Positions 33,843-42,053 of a stretch of 64,000 nucleotides of DNA are shown here, one piece after another. Origin of the DNA: Nocardia donostiensis. Lineage in GTDB: Bacteria; Actinomycetota; Actinomycetes; Mycobacteriales; Mycobacteriaceae. Position 1 is the first letter of the stretch, and each line of letters starts with the position of its first letter. The translations under genes and the position numbers were made by a program. A model generated the notes under the pieces. That model searched no databases. It saw only the letters and a list, made by a program, of their open reading frames with translations, and was not told where the DNA came from. The stretch lies in contig NZ_MUKP01000032.1 in NCBI RefSeq assembly GCF_002081715.1, forward strand, positions 1 through 64,000, read 5' to 3'.

Positions 33843-35380
33843 CCGACGAGCAGCGGGGCGCCCAGGTCTCCCCGGTTTCCGGTTCGGCCGCCGACACGAG
33901 CAGCGGCGCGGACCTACCGCCGGAACTGCGGCGGGTGCACATGGTCGGTATCGGCGGGGCCGGTATGTCCGGTATCGCGCGTATCCTGCTCTCCCGCGGT
34001 GGCGCGGTATCGGGATCGGATGCGAAGGAGAGCCGCGGCGTACTCGCCCTGCGGGCACGGGGCGCGCAGGTGCGTATCGGTCACGACGCCGCCGCGCTGG
34101 ATCTGCTGCCCGGCGGCCCCACCGTAGTGGTCACCACCTATGCGGCGATCCCGAAGACCAACCCCGAACTGGTGGAGGCGCACCGCCGGGATATCCCGGT
34201 GTTGCTGCGCCCCGCGGTGCTCGCGTCGCTGATGAACGGGCATCGCACCCTGCTGGTTTCGGGTACGCACGGTAAGACCTCGACCACCTCGATGCTGATC
34301 GTTGCGCTGCAGCACTGCGGTCTCGACCCGTCGTTCGCTGTCGGCGGCGAGCTCAACGAGGCGGGTACCAACGCTCACCACGGCAGCGGCGATATCTTCG
34401 TCGCCGAGGCCGACGAAAGCGATGGGTCGCTGTTGCAATACGACCCCGATGTCGCGGTGGTGACCAATATCGAGTCCGATCACCTGGACTTCTTCGGTTC
34501 CGACGAGGCTTATGTCCAGGTGTTCGACGATTTCGCCGACCGACTGGCCCCCGGCGGGCTGCTGGTGGTGTGCTTGGACGATCCCGGTGCGCTCGCACTC
34601 GCAGGGCGGGTCCGGAATCGGCTGACCCAGCGGGGTATTCGGGTACTCGGCTACGGCTCCGGCGAGCAGGCCGACGCACCGGTTCCCGTCGGTGCGCGGC
34701 TGCACAGCTGGGAACCACGAGATGTCGGCGGGCTGGCCCAATTCCAGCTGGCAGGCGAACCGGCGCCGCGTACATTGCGGCTGTCGGTACCGGGCAGGCA
34801 TATGGCGCTCAACGCGCTGGCCGCGCTGCTCGCCGCGCAGGCATCCGGCGCCGATATCGACGAAATCATCCAGGGGCTGGAAGGTTTCGGGGGAGTGCAC
34901 CGCCGCTTCCAGTTCGCCGGCCGCGAAAACGGTGTGCGCGTCTTCGACGACTACGCCCATCACCCCACCGAGGTTCGCGCGGTGCTCGGCGCTGCGGCTG
35001 CGCTGGTCGAACAGGAAGCCAGGGACGGTGCCAGGTCCCGGCAGGGCCGGGTGATCGTGGTGTTCCAGCCGCATCTGTACAGCCGCACCGCAACGTTCGC
35101 CCGCGAATTCGGTTCCGCGCTAGATCTGGCCGACGAGGTGGTCGTGCTCGACGTCTACGGCGCCAGGGAAGAACCGCTGCCCGGGGTGAACGGTGCCCTG
35201 GTGGCCCAGGCGGTGACCAAACCGGTGCATTACCAACCGGATATGTCGCGGGTGGGCAGGCAGGTCGCGGGACTGGCATTGCCCGGTGATGTGGTGATCA
35301 CCATGGGCGCAGGCGATGTGACCATGCTCGGCTCTCAGATCCTGGACGGACTACGCGCGCGTCCGCAGTACGGGCGGTGA
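33839..35380 (+). CDS. murC: UDP-N-acetylmuramate--L-alanine ligase
   Basis: 513 residues. First amino-acid ligase of the Mur pathway. The N-terminal domain reads VHMVGIGGAGMSGIARIL, the ATP loop is VSGTHGKTSTTSMLI, followed by EADESDGSLL, VTNIESDHLDFFGS, FDDYAHHPTEVRA and FQPHLYSRT. GTG 33839 overlaps the murG stop (GTGA). ftsQ starts 6 nt downstream. Confidence 0.96.
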   Translation: MTDEQRGAQVSPVSGSAADTSSGADLPPELRRVHMVGIGGAGMSGIARILLSRGGAVSGSDAKESRGVLALRARGAQVRIGHDAAALDLLPGGPTVVVTTYAAIPKTNPELVEAHRRDIPVLLRPAVLASLMNGHRTLLVSGTHGKTSTTSMLIVALQHCGLDPSFAVGGELNEAGTNAHHGSGDIFVAEADESDGSLLQYDPDVAVVTNIESDHLDFFGSDEAYVQVFDDFADRLAPGGLLVVCLDDPGALALAGRVRNRLTQRGIRVLGYGSGEQADAPVPVGARLHSWEPRDVGGLAQFQLAGEPAPRTLRLSVPGRHMALNALAALLAAQASGADIDEIIQGLEGFGGVHRRFQFAGRENGVRVFDDYAHHPTEVRAVLGAAAALVEQEARDGARSRQGRVIVVFQPHLYSRTATFAREFGSALDLADEVVVLDVYGAREEPLPGVNGALVAQAVTKPVHYQPDMSRVGRQVAGLALPGDVVITMGAGDVTMLGSQILDGLRARPQYGR

Positions 35381-35386
35381 CCGGCA

Positions 35387-36079
35387 GTGCGATCCGGAGC
35401 CGAACTGTTCGGTGCGATCGGGTGGCGCGGGATCCGGATGTGGGCGTTGCCGGTGGTGTGCCTGATGGTGACGCTGGGCGCGGTCGCGTGGTTCACGCCC
35501 GCGCTTGCTGTGCGGGAGGTGCGCGTCAGCGGTCTGACCACGGTGCCGGAAGACCAGGTGCGGCAGCTACTCCGGATCCCGGACGGATTGTCGGTGCTGC
35601 GGGTCGATACCGGTGCTATCGCGGAGCGAGTGGCGACGATCCCGAAGGTAGGTTCGGTACGTGTGCAGCGAATGTTCCCGTCGACGGTTCAGGTGACCGT
35701 TACCGAACGAACGCCGGTGCTGTACTACGACAGTCCCCAGGGCGCGCATCTGCTGGACGCCGCGGGCGTCGAGTACGCTGTCGAGCCCGCGCCGATCGGT
35801 GTGCCGCGTCTACTCACCGAGCATCCCGGCAGCACCGATCCGGTGTCCCGGGCCGCGGTCGAGGTGGTGGCCGCGCTACCGCCCGCGTTGAACGTGCAGG
35901 TGGACGAGGTTGCCGCCGGGTCGGTTTCGGATATTTCGCTGAAACTGCGCGACGGCCGCACGGTAGTGTGGGGAAGCAGCGACGACGCCGAGCGCAAATC
36001 CGCGGTGGTCATGCCGCTGTTGACCCAGCCGGGAACCGTATTCGATGTGTCGAGTCCCAGTCTGGTCACGGTAAAATGA
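35387..36079 (+). CDS. ftsQ: Cell division protein FtsQ
   Basis: 230 residues. One membrane segment near the N terminus (RMWALPVVCLMVTLGAVAWF) is followed by a POTRA domain (VREVRVSGLTTVPEDQVRQL through FPSTVQVTVTERTPV) and the FtsQ beta domain. The cytosolic part is very short compared with mycobacterial FtsQ. It links FtsL/FtsB to the divisome. GTG 35387 starts 6 nt after murC. Confidence 0.92.
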   Translation: MRSGAELFGAIGWRGIRMWALPVVCLMVTLGAVAWFTPALAVREVRVSGLTTVPEDQVRQLLRIPDGLSVLRVDTGAIAERVATIPKVGSVRVQRMFPSTVQVTVTERTPVLYYDSPQGAHLLDAAGVEYAVEPAPIGVPRLLTEHPGSTDPVSRAAVEVVAALPPALNVQVDEVAAGSVSDISLKLRDGRTVVWGSSDDAERKSAVVMPLLTQPGTVFDVSSPSLVTVK

Positions 36080-36461
36080 TCGCCACCCATCGCGCTCGGT
36101 TCGACACCGCTTGTGCTCGGCATGTTTTCGGTGATCAACGGGCGCCGGATGGGGGTGCGGGAGGCGTTCGCCGACGTGGATGCTTGTTACGGGGCAACCG
36201 ATCACGGTACGACGTACGGTGTGCCGGCACGAGCGAGATCACGCAAGTTTCTGGTTCTCGTCTCGGCGCGCCTGCGGGCGGATCGTGTCGGCTGCGAATA
36301 GCGTTCCGCACCAGTCGGATACTTGACATAACGACAACCCTATGGTTGAGCTTTAGGGTTTGCCCGAGCCGCGTGCCGACGGGACGGTCCGTCCCTGGCG
36401 CGCGGTTCGGTGCCGAGAATCCGAAAACGACAGGCTTTGGATCGAAGGAAGGCGAGAGCCC
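36080..36461. other. ftsQ-ftsZ intergenic region
   Basis: 382 bp without a convincing gene, unusually long for this compact cluster. It carries a TTGACA -35-like hexamer (36323-36328) and nested dyads at 36335-36360, so ftsZ probably has its own regulated promoter here. Confidence 0.55.
36323..36360 (+). promoter_or_regulatory. ftsZ upstream promoter-like element and dyads
   Basis: TTGACA at 36323-36328; CAACC/GGTTG (36335-36339, 36344-36348) nested with AACCCTA/TAGGGTT (36336-36342, 36354-36360). No -10 hexamer at ideal spacing is obvious. Confidence 0.45.
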
Positions 36462-37760
36462 ATGACGCCCCCGCACAACTACCTTGCAGTGATCAAGGTC
36501 GTCGGTATCGGCGGCGGCGGCGTGAACGCCGTCAACCGGATGATCGAACAGGGACTCAAGGGAGTCGAGTTCATCGCGGTCAATACCGACGCTCAGGCAC
36601 TGCTGATGAGCGATGCCGACGTCAAACTCGACGTCGGCCGGGAACTCACCCGCGGGCTGGGCGCCGGGGCCGACCCGGAGGTGGGCCGCAAGGCCGCCGA
36701 GGACCACAAGGACGAGATCGAAGAGGTGCTCAAGGGCGCCGATATGGTCTTCGTGACCGCGGGCGAGGGCGGCGGCACCGGCACCGGCGGCGCGCCCGTC
36801 GTGGCCAGTATTGCGCGCAAACTCGGTGCGCTCACCATCGGCGTCGTCACCCGCCCGTTCTCCTTCGAGGGCAAGCGGCGCGGCAACCAGGCCGAGGTGG
36901 GCATCAATATGCTGCGCGAATCGTGCGACACGCTGATCGTCATCCCCAACGATCGGTTGCTGCAGCTCGGCGATGCGGCAGTAAGCCTGATGGACGCTTT
37001 CCGCTCCGCCGACGAAGTGCTGCTCAACGGTGTTCAGGGCATTACCGATCTGATCACCACCCCCGGTCTGATCAACGTCGACTTCGCCGATGTCAAAAGC
37101 GTGATGTCCGGCGCGGGTAGCGCGTTGATGGGCATCGGCTCCTCCAGAGGCGAGGGCCGCTCGGTGAAAGCGGCCGAGGCGGCGATCAACTCGCCGCTGC
37201 TGGAAGCATCGATGGACGGCGCGCACGGGGTACTGCTCTCGATCGCGGGCGGTTCCGATCTCGGCCTGTTCGAAATCAACGAGGCGGCCTCGCTGGTACA
37301 GGAAGCAGCTCATATCGAGGCGAATATCATCTTCGGCACCGTGATCGATGATTCGCTCGGAGATGAGGTGCGCGTCACAGTAATTGCCGCCGGTTTCGAC
37401 GGCGGCGGCCCGGCGCGACGCACTTTCGACAGCGCAGCCGCCCGCGGTTCCCTCAGCTCGGGGCGCGCGAGCGAGCTCGGTCAGTCGCGGTCCGGTGAGC
37501 TCGGCCAGAGCCGTTCGAGCGAACTCGGCGCGAGCCGCACCGGCGAGACACCCGCCGCGCGGCCCACCGAGATCGGTTCCGCCGCAAGCACGGGCACCTC
37601 GACACGCGGTCCTGTACCCAGCTACCGCGACACCGAACGGACCCGGCCGCAAGCCGATCCGATCTCCTCGTACAGCAGCCGCAGCCAGTTCCAGTCGCAG
37701 GAACCCGGCGACGATGATGACGACGACGACGTCGACGTCCCATCGTTCATGCGCCGCTGA
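36462..37760 (+). CDS. ftsZ: Cell division GTPase FtsZ
   Basis: 432 residues. GTPase core with VVGIGGGGVNAVNRMI, the tubulin signature GGGTGTGGAPVV, FSFEGKRR and the T7-loop NVDFADVKSVMSGAGSALMG. The C-terminal linker carries an imperfect repeat of about eight residues (ELGQSRSG, ELGQSRSS, ELGASRTG), and the protein ends in an acidic run plus the conserved tail VDVPSFMRR that binds partners such as FtsW and SepF in this group. ATG 36462 follows a purine-rich GAAGGAAGG stretch. Confidence 0.97.
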   Translation: MTPPHNYLAVIKVVGIGGGGVNAVNRMIEQGLKGVEFIAVNTDAQALLMSDADVKLDVGRELTRGLGAGADPEVGRKAAEDHKDEIEEVLKGADMVFVTAGEGGGTGTGGAPVVASIARKLGALTIGVVTRPFSFEGKRRGNQAEVGINMLRESCDTLIVIPNDRLLQLGDAAVSLMDAFRSADEVLLNGVQGITDLITTPGLINVDFADVKSVMSGAGSALMGIGSSRGEGRSVKAAEAAINSPLLEASMDGAHGVLLSIAGGSDLGLFEINEAASLVQEAAHIEANIIFGTVIDDSLGDEVRVTVIAAGFDGGGPARRTFDSAAARGSLSSGRASELGQSRSGELGQSRSSELGASRTGETPAARPTEIGSAASTGTSTRGPVPSYRDTERTRPQADPISSYSSRSQFQSQEPGDDDDDDDVDVPSFMRR

Positions 37761-37791
37761 GCAGCCAGGGCTTACACCCGGCTGCGCCTAC

Positions 37792-37804
37792 TAGGCTCGG
37801 TGTT
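37792..37804 (+). promoter_or_regulatory. Leaderless -10 element of pgeF
   Basis: TAGGCT at 37792-37797 is 7 nt before ATG 37805, with no ribosome site, giving pgeF its own promoter inside the cluster. Confidence 0.5.
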
Positions 37805-38533
37805 ATGACAATGGCACCGGTTCTCACCGTTCGGCGGGTTTTCACCACCCGGGCCGGCGGGTTCTCCGCCCCGCCCTACGACTCGTTCAATCTGGGCGAC
37901 CACGTCGGCGACGACCCGGCGGCCGTGCAGCGTAATCGCGAACGGCTGGCCGAGACCATCGGCGTGGCGCCGCAGCGGCTGGTGTGGATGGAACAGATCC
38001 ACGGGCGCACCGTCCACATCGTCGACGGGCCGCGGCCGGAACCGGTTCCCGCCACCGACGCGCTGGTCACCACGACGCCTGAACTGGCACTGGTGGTACT
38101 GACCGCCGACTGTGTACCGATACTGCTCTCCGACGACGCAGCCGGTGTGATCGCCGCCGTGCACGCCGGACGGGTCGGCGCCCGGATCGGCATCGTGCCG
38201 CGCGTGCTAGAGGCCATGATGTCGCTGGGCGCGCGCCCGGAGCGTATCGGTGCGCTGCTCGGCCCTGCCGCCAGCGGAAGACAGTACGAGGTGCCCGCCG
38301 AGATGCGCGCCGACGTCGAACGACACCTGCCCGGCAGCGCAACCACCACGGTGCGCGGTACACCGGGTCTGGACCTGCGGGCCGGAATCCGCCGTCAGCT
38401 CACCGAAGCCGGGGTCGGCGCGATCGCGATCGACCCCCGCTGCACCATCGAAGACACGGCTCTGTTCAGTCACCGCCGTGGTGCGCCGACCGGGCGGCTC
38501 GGCGGCGTCATCTGGATGCAGGCGGCGCGATGA
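37805..38533 (+). CDS. pgeF: Peptidoglycan editing factor PgeF (YfiH/LACC1 family)
   Basis: 242 residues of the YfiH/YlmD family, once annotated as polyphenol oxidase or laccase domain; E. coli YfiH removes misincorporated L-Ser from UDP-MurNAc precursors. Metal/catalytic residues sit in LTADCVPILLSD and AAVHAGRVGA; the usual HAGWRG reads HAGRVG here. A further VPAEMRADVE and ATDALVTTTP match the family. It follows ftsZ by 44 bp and overlaps yggS (ATGA). Confidence 0.85.
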   Translation: MTMAPVLTVRRVFTTRAGGFSAPPYDSFNLGDHVGDDPAAVQRNRERLAETIGVAPQRLVWMEQIHGRTVHIVDGPRPEPVPATDALVTTTPELALVVLTADCVPILLSDDAAGVIAAVHAGRVGARIGIVPRVLEAMMSLGARPERIGALLGPAASGRQYEVPAEMRADVERHLPGSATTTVRGTPGLDLRAGIRRQLTEAGVGAIAIDPRCTIEDTALFSHRRGAPTGRLGGVIWMQAAR

Positions 38534-39285
38534 ACGATATCGATACCGGATACCGCACTACGCCGGCCGCGGACCGCGCCGCGGAGCTCGAAAGCAACCT
38601 CACCCGTTTACTGGCCCGTATCGATGCGGCGTGCGCGGCCGCGGGCCGGGACCCGGCGACGGTGCGGCTGCTTCCGGTGACGAAGTTCTTTCCCGCCGAC
38701 GATATCGCGATCCTGTACCGGCTGGGCCGCCGCGAGTTCGGCGAATCCAGGCCGCAGGAAGCCGCGGCGAAAGTGGCGGCGTTACCGGGCCTCCTGGGTA
38801 TCGGCTGGCATATGATCGGCCGTCTGCAACGCAACAAGGCCCGTCAGGTGGCGCGCTGGGCGCATACCGTGCACTCGGTGGACAGCATCCGCCTGGCCGA
38901 TGCGCTGGACGCGGCGACGGTGGCCGCGCAAGACGCGGGCGAGCGGGATACCCCGCTGCGGGTGCTGATTCAGGTCAGCCTCGACGACGATCCGAGCCGC
39001 GGCGGTATTGCCTTCGGTGCGGTTTCCGAGCTGGCGGATCATCTGGCGCGCTCGCAAGCGCTGGTGCCTGCGGGTCTGATGGCCATCCCGCCGCTGGACG
39101 CCGACCCGGCCGCGGCGTTCGCCGGCTTGGCCGCCGCGCACGACCGGTTGCGTACCGAACATCCGGGTGCCGTCGAGCTCTCCGCGGGCATGTCGGATGA
39201 TCTTGAAACGGCCATCGTACATGGGTCTACCTGTGTGCGTGTCGGTACGGCGGTGATGGGCACCCGACCGATAACCTCGAGGTAG
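38530..39285 (+). CDS. yggS: YggS-family pyridoxal phosphate homeostasis protein
   Basis: 251-residue single-domain alanine-racemase-fold protein. The PLP-binding lysine is Lys52 in LPVTKFFPADD; FGESRPQEAAAKV, WHMIGRLQRNKARQV and LSAGMSDDLETAI are signatures. Family members bind PLP without known catalysis and buffer its level. The TRVGTAVMG-like C-terminal phosphate-binding motif reads CVRVGTAVMG. Coupled to pgeF through ATGA. Confidence 0.93.
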   Translation: MNDIDTGYRTTPAADRAAELESNLTRLLARIDAACAAAGRDPATVRLLPVTKFFPADDIAILYRLGRREFGESRPQEAAAKVAALPGLLGIGWHMIGRLQRNKARQVARWAHTVHSVDSIRLADALDAATVAAQDAGERDTPLRVLIQVSLDDDPSRGGIAFGAVSELADHLARSQALVPAGLMAIPPLDADPAAAFAGLAAAHDRLRTEHPGAVELSAGMSDDLETAIVHGSTCVRVGTAVMGTRPITSR

Positions 39286-39387
39286 CAAAAAACCTCATCA
39301 GTCACTTTTGACACATATGCTGGGACCGAGAGGGCTGAGCAAGACTTCAACACCCGGCCGTCACCGGGGCCGAAGGAAGGTCGACCA

Positions 39388-40197
39388 ATGAGCACGCTGC
39401 ACAAGTTCAAGGCGTACTTCGGCATGGTTCCGCTCGAGGATTACGAAGACGACTACGTCGACGACCACCGCACCCCTCGTGGCGTGGACGAGCGTGGCAC
39501 GCGCAGGCCCCGTGACTACTCCTCCCGCGACTATCCCGCGCGGGACTACGCCGATCGGGCGGACTACGGCGTCGACCGCTACGCTGACGACCGTTACACC
39601 GACGATCGCTACGAGCCCCCGGAGTACCGTGAGCCCGGATACAAGCCGGCCTACCAGCCCGGCTACCCGGCCGCTCGCCGGGACGACTACCCGGGTGATG
39701 CCTACGCCGACGACCGTTACGAAGGTCCCCGGCGGCCCACCCGGATCGACTCGGCCGCTTCCAGTCGCATCAGGGCAGGCGGCGCATCCATGCTGCGCGG
39801 CGCTACCCGGGGTGCGCTGGCTGTCGATCCCGAGGCCGAGGAGCGGCGACTGGAGGAGCGGATGCGTCCCGACCCGGTCACCGCACGCCGTCCCGCGATC
39901 TTCGAGGACGGAGGTCCCTTGTCCAAGATCACGACGCTGCGCCCGCGCGATTACAGCGAGGCTGCGATCATCGGCGAACGCTTCCGTGAGGGCAACCCGG
40001 TGATCATGGATCTGGTCGATCTGAGCAATGCCGACGCCAAGCGGCTCGTCGACTTCGCCGCGGGGCTGGCATTCGCGTTGCGTGGCTCGTTCGACAAGGT
40101 AGCGACCAAAGTGTTCCTGCTCTCACCGGCTGATGTGGACGTTTCGGCCGAGGAGCGCCGCCGGATCGCAGAGACCGGGTTCTACAACCAGAAATAA
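39388..40197 (+). CDS. sepF: Cell division protein SepF
   Basis: 269 residues. The N-terminal amphipathic membrane anchor is STLHKFKAYFGMV, followed by a long Tyr/Asp/Arg/Pro-rich linker (about 20-150, repeats of DDRY/RDYP type), then the compact SepF domain starting ITTLRPRDYSEAAIIGERFR and ending VFLLSPADVDVS. SepF anchors FtsZ in actinobacteria, which lack FtsA. ATG 39388 has a GAAGGAAGG ribosome site. Confidence 0.95.
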   Translation: MSTLHKFKAYFGMVPLEDYEDDYVDDHRTPRGVDERGTRRPRDYSSRDYPARDYADRADYGVDRYADDRYTDDRYEPPEYREPGYKPAYQPGYPAARRDDYPGDAYADDRYEGPRRPTRIDSAASSRIRAGGASMLRGATRGALAVDPEAEERRLEERMRPDPVTARRPAIFEDGGPLSKITTLRPRDYSEAAIIGERFREGNPVIMDLVDLSNADAKRLVDFAAGLAFALRGSFDKVATKVFLLSPADVDVSAEERRRIAETGFYNQK

Positions 40198-40238
40198 GGA
40201 TCGGGGCCGGGGGGTGACCAAGACGCGAACCGTATCGG

Positions 40239-40270
40239 TCGGCGCGGCCATTTTGCGCCGCGCCGATTTT
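40239..40270 (+). terminator. Rho-independent terminator between sepF and yggT
   Basis: Perfect 10-bp stem (40239-40248 and 40257-40266), 8-nt loop, then TTTT. It ends only 16 nt before the yggT start. Confidence 0.8.
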
Positions 40271-40286
40271 GCGGCAGAGTGAGGTC

Positions 40287-40589
40287 GTGGCCTTGTTCGC
40301 GGTGCTGTACCTCGTGCTGTTCATCTTCTGGCTGTTGCTGATCAGCCGGGTGATCGTGGAGTTCATTCGAAGCTTCGCGCGTGACTGGCGTCCCAGCGGG
40401 CCCGTGGCCGTCGTCCTGGAGGTGATCTTCACGATCACCGACCCTCCGGTAAAGCTGTTGCGGCGGTTGATTCCACCGGTATCACTGGGCGGAATTCGGC
40501 TCGATCTGTCGATTATGGTCCTGCTATTCATCGTCTTCATCCTGATGTCGATTGTGGACAGGCTCGGGCAGCCGGTAGCTCCGGTGTGA
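40287..40589 (+). CDS. YggT-family membrane protein (Rv2146c-like)
   Basis: About 100 residues with two membrane segments (LYLVLFIFWLLLISRVIVEFI and LDLSIMVLLFIVFILMSI) flanking the conserved TDPPVKLLRRLIPP loop, the YggT signature. Members are linked to cell shape, division or K+ handling, with no settled function. GTG 40287 is preferred by comparison with the ~96-residue Rv2146c; TTG 40269 is in frame upstream. Confidence 0.88.
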   Translation: MALFAVLYLVLFIFWLLLISRVIVEFIRSFARDWRPSGPVAVVLEVIFTITDPPVKLLRRLIPPVSLGGIRLDLSIMVLLFIVFILMSIVDRLGQPVAPV

Positions 40590-40658
40590 CAGAATGGGCC
40601 CAGTAGACAGCTCGCCAGATCTGCTAGATCTCCACATGACGCGCGAAGGGATCCTTCC

Positions 40659-41507
40659 ATGCCGCTGACCCCAGCCGATGTGCACAACGTCGCGTTCAGC
40701 AAACCGCCGATCGGGAAGCGCGGCTACAACGAGGACGAGGTCGACGCCTTCCTGGATCTCGTGGAGCAGGAGCTTTCCCGTCTGATCGAGGAGAACGCAG
40801 ACCTGCGCCAGCGGGTCGCCGAGCTCGACGCCGAGTTGGCCGACGCCAAGAAGAATCGTGGCCCGGTCGGCCCGAGTGCCGTGAAACAGCCGGTACAGCA
40901 GGCACCCCCACCGGAGCCGATCAAACCCCCGGCACCGACACCACCTGCGCCGATGCCCCCGGTGCCCGCCGTTCCGTCGTCACCGGACGCGAGCGCCGAT
41001 GCGAATCTGCAGGCCGCCAAAGTGCTCAGCCTCGCCCAGGAGATGGCCGACCGGCTCACCAGCGATGCGAAATCGGAAGCCGAGAGTTTGCTGTCGAATG
41101 CCAGGGCCAATTCCGAGCGCCTGGTCGGTGACGCGCGGACCCGCTCGGAAGCGATGATCGCCGACGCCCGCCAGAAGTCGGATGCGATGCTGTCGGACGC
41201 GCAGACCCGCTCGGACACCCAGCTGCGCCAGGCCAAGGAGAAGGCCGACGCCCTGCAGGCCGATGCCGAACGCAAACACACCGAGATCATGGCCACCATC
41301 AACCAGCAGCGCAATGTGCTGGAGAGCCGGATCGAGCAACTCAAGACTTTCGAACGCGAATACCGGGTACGGTTGAAGTCCTATCTGGAATCGCAGCTCG
41401 AGGAGTTGGAGAACCGTGGTTCGGCTGTCCCGGTCGACAGCGGCGAGGCGTTCGACACCGGAGCGAATGCCGCACTCGCACCCTCGTTCGCCAAGGGCGG
41501 CAAGTAA
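40659..41507 (+). CDS. wag31: Polar growth determinant Wag31/DivIVA
   Basis: 282 residues. N-terminal DivIVA domain MPLTPADVHNVAFSKPPIGK followed by RGYNEDEVDAFLDLVEQEL, a Pro-rich linker (about 75-105), then a long coiled coil with tandem ARANSERLVGDARTRSEAM-like segments. Wag31 organises polar cell-wall growth in Mycobacteriales, and in mycobacteria is phosphorylated by PknA/PknB. ATG 40659 is preceded by GAAGGGA. Confidence 0.96.
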   Translation: MPLTPADVHNVAFSKPPIGKRGYNEDEVDAFLDLVEQELSRLIEENADLRQRVAELDAELADAKKNRGPVGPSAVKQPVQQAPPPEPIKPPAPTPPAPMPPVPAVPSSPDASADANLQAAKVLSLAQEMADRLTSDAKSEAESLLSNARANSERLVGDARTRSEAMIADARQKSDAMLSDAQTRSDTQLRQAKEKADALQADAERKHTEIMATINQQRNVLESRIEQLKTFEREYRVRLKSYLESQLEELENRGSAVPVDSGEAFDTGANAALAPSFAKGGK

Positions 41508-41570
41508 CCTGAGCAAATAGCCTGAGACCGGAGGCGTACACCGGCCACCTGGCATCCCCTGGGGGTCATC

Positions 41571-41768
41571 ATGCTCGTCTTGACGCTGGTTTTTGCCGCG
41601 CTCGGCTTTGCGCTGCTCGTGGCGGCGCTGACCACCGGCTCCGTGATCTGGGCGTGGGGCTGCATCGTGGTGTGCGTGATAGGTGCTGTCCTGTTGCTGG
41701 TGAGTGCATTGTCGATACGCAGGCCGGATGACGAGATCCCGCAGCAGGGCAGGCACGCCAAGCGCTGA
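41571..41768 (+). CDS. Small two-span membrane protein after wag31
   Basis: 65 residues with two hydrophobic segments (LTLVFAALGFALLVAALT and WGCIVVCVIGAVLLLVSAL) and a basic, hydrophilic end (QQGRHAKR). It holds the place of Rv2144c, an uncharacterised membrane protein. A GGGGGTC ribosome site precedes ATG 41571. Function unknown. Confidence 0.8.
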   Translation: MLVLTLVFAALGFALLVAALTTGSVIWAWGCIVVCVIGAVLLLVSALSIRRPDDEIPQQGRHAKR

Positions 41769-41790
41769 CAATGGGTTTGACCGTTCTGGG

Positions 41791-41796
41791 TAGAAT
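41791..41796 (+). promoter_or_regulatory. ileS -10 element
   Basis: TAGAAT, placing the transcription start near 41803, just before the T-box stem I. A -35 at ideal spacing is not obvious. Confidence 0.5.
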
Positions 41797-41802
41797 CAAA
41801 CA

Positions 41803-42053
41803 TGCATACGGCGATGATCCGGCTATCACCGGGGAGTCTTCGGAAGAACGGCGCGGCGCCGGGCGTGGCCGCGCTCAGTAGAACCGAACGGGTGAGCCCG
41901 TCACAGCTCGTAACGAGAGGTCCGTCGGCGGCTGGTCCTGACCGATGGGCAAGCGGGGTGGTACCGCGGTATCAGCGCACCGAGCGCTGAAATCGTCCCC
42001 GTGCCGGAATCCATCCGCGCCACGGCGCGCAGGCACGAGGAGGCGTATCCGCG
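41803..42053 (+). promoter_or_regulatory. T-box riboswitch leader of ileS (tRNA-Ile sensing)
   Basis: About 250-nt leader. Stem I is very short and presents ATC (41825-41827), the isoleucine specifier codon, in GGCTATCACCGGGGAG. Next come AGTAGAACCGAACGGG (stem II region) and the T-box sequence GGTGGTACCGCGG (41957-41969), whose TGGT can pair with the tRNA acceptor end. There is no terminator with a U-run; a hairpin (42001-42036) lies directly before the GAGGAGG ribosome site (42037-42043). This fits the translational, ultrashort stem I T-boxes known for actinobacterial ileS: uncharged tRNA-Ile should free the ribosome site. Confidence 0.9.

Noticed and set aside
36113..36301. 62-codon ORF in the ftsQ-ftsZ gap
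   Set aside because: No ribosome site and no protein features; the region looks regulatory.
40214..40282. 22-codon ORF between sepF and yggT
   Set aside because: It spans the terminator hairpin, which explains the sequence better; no clear ribosome site.
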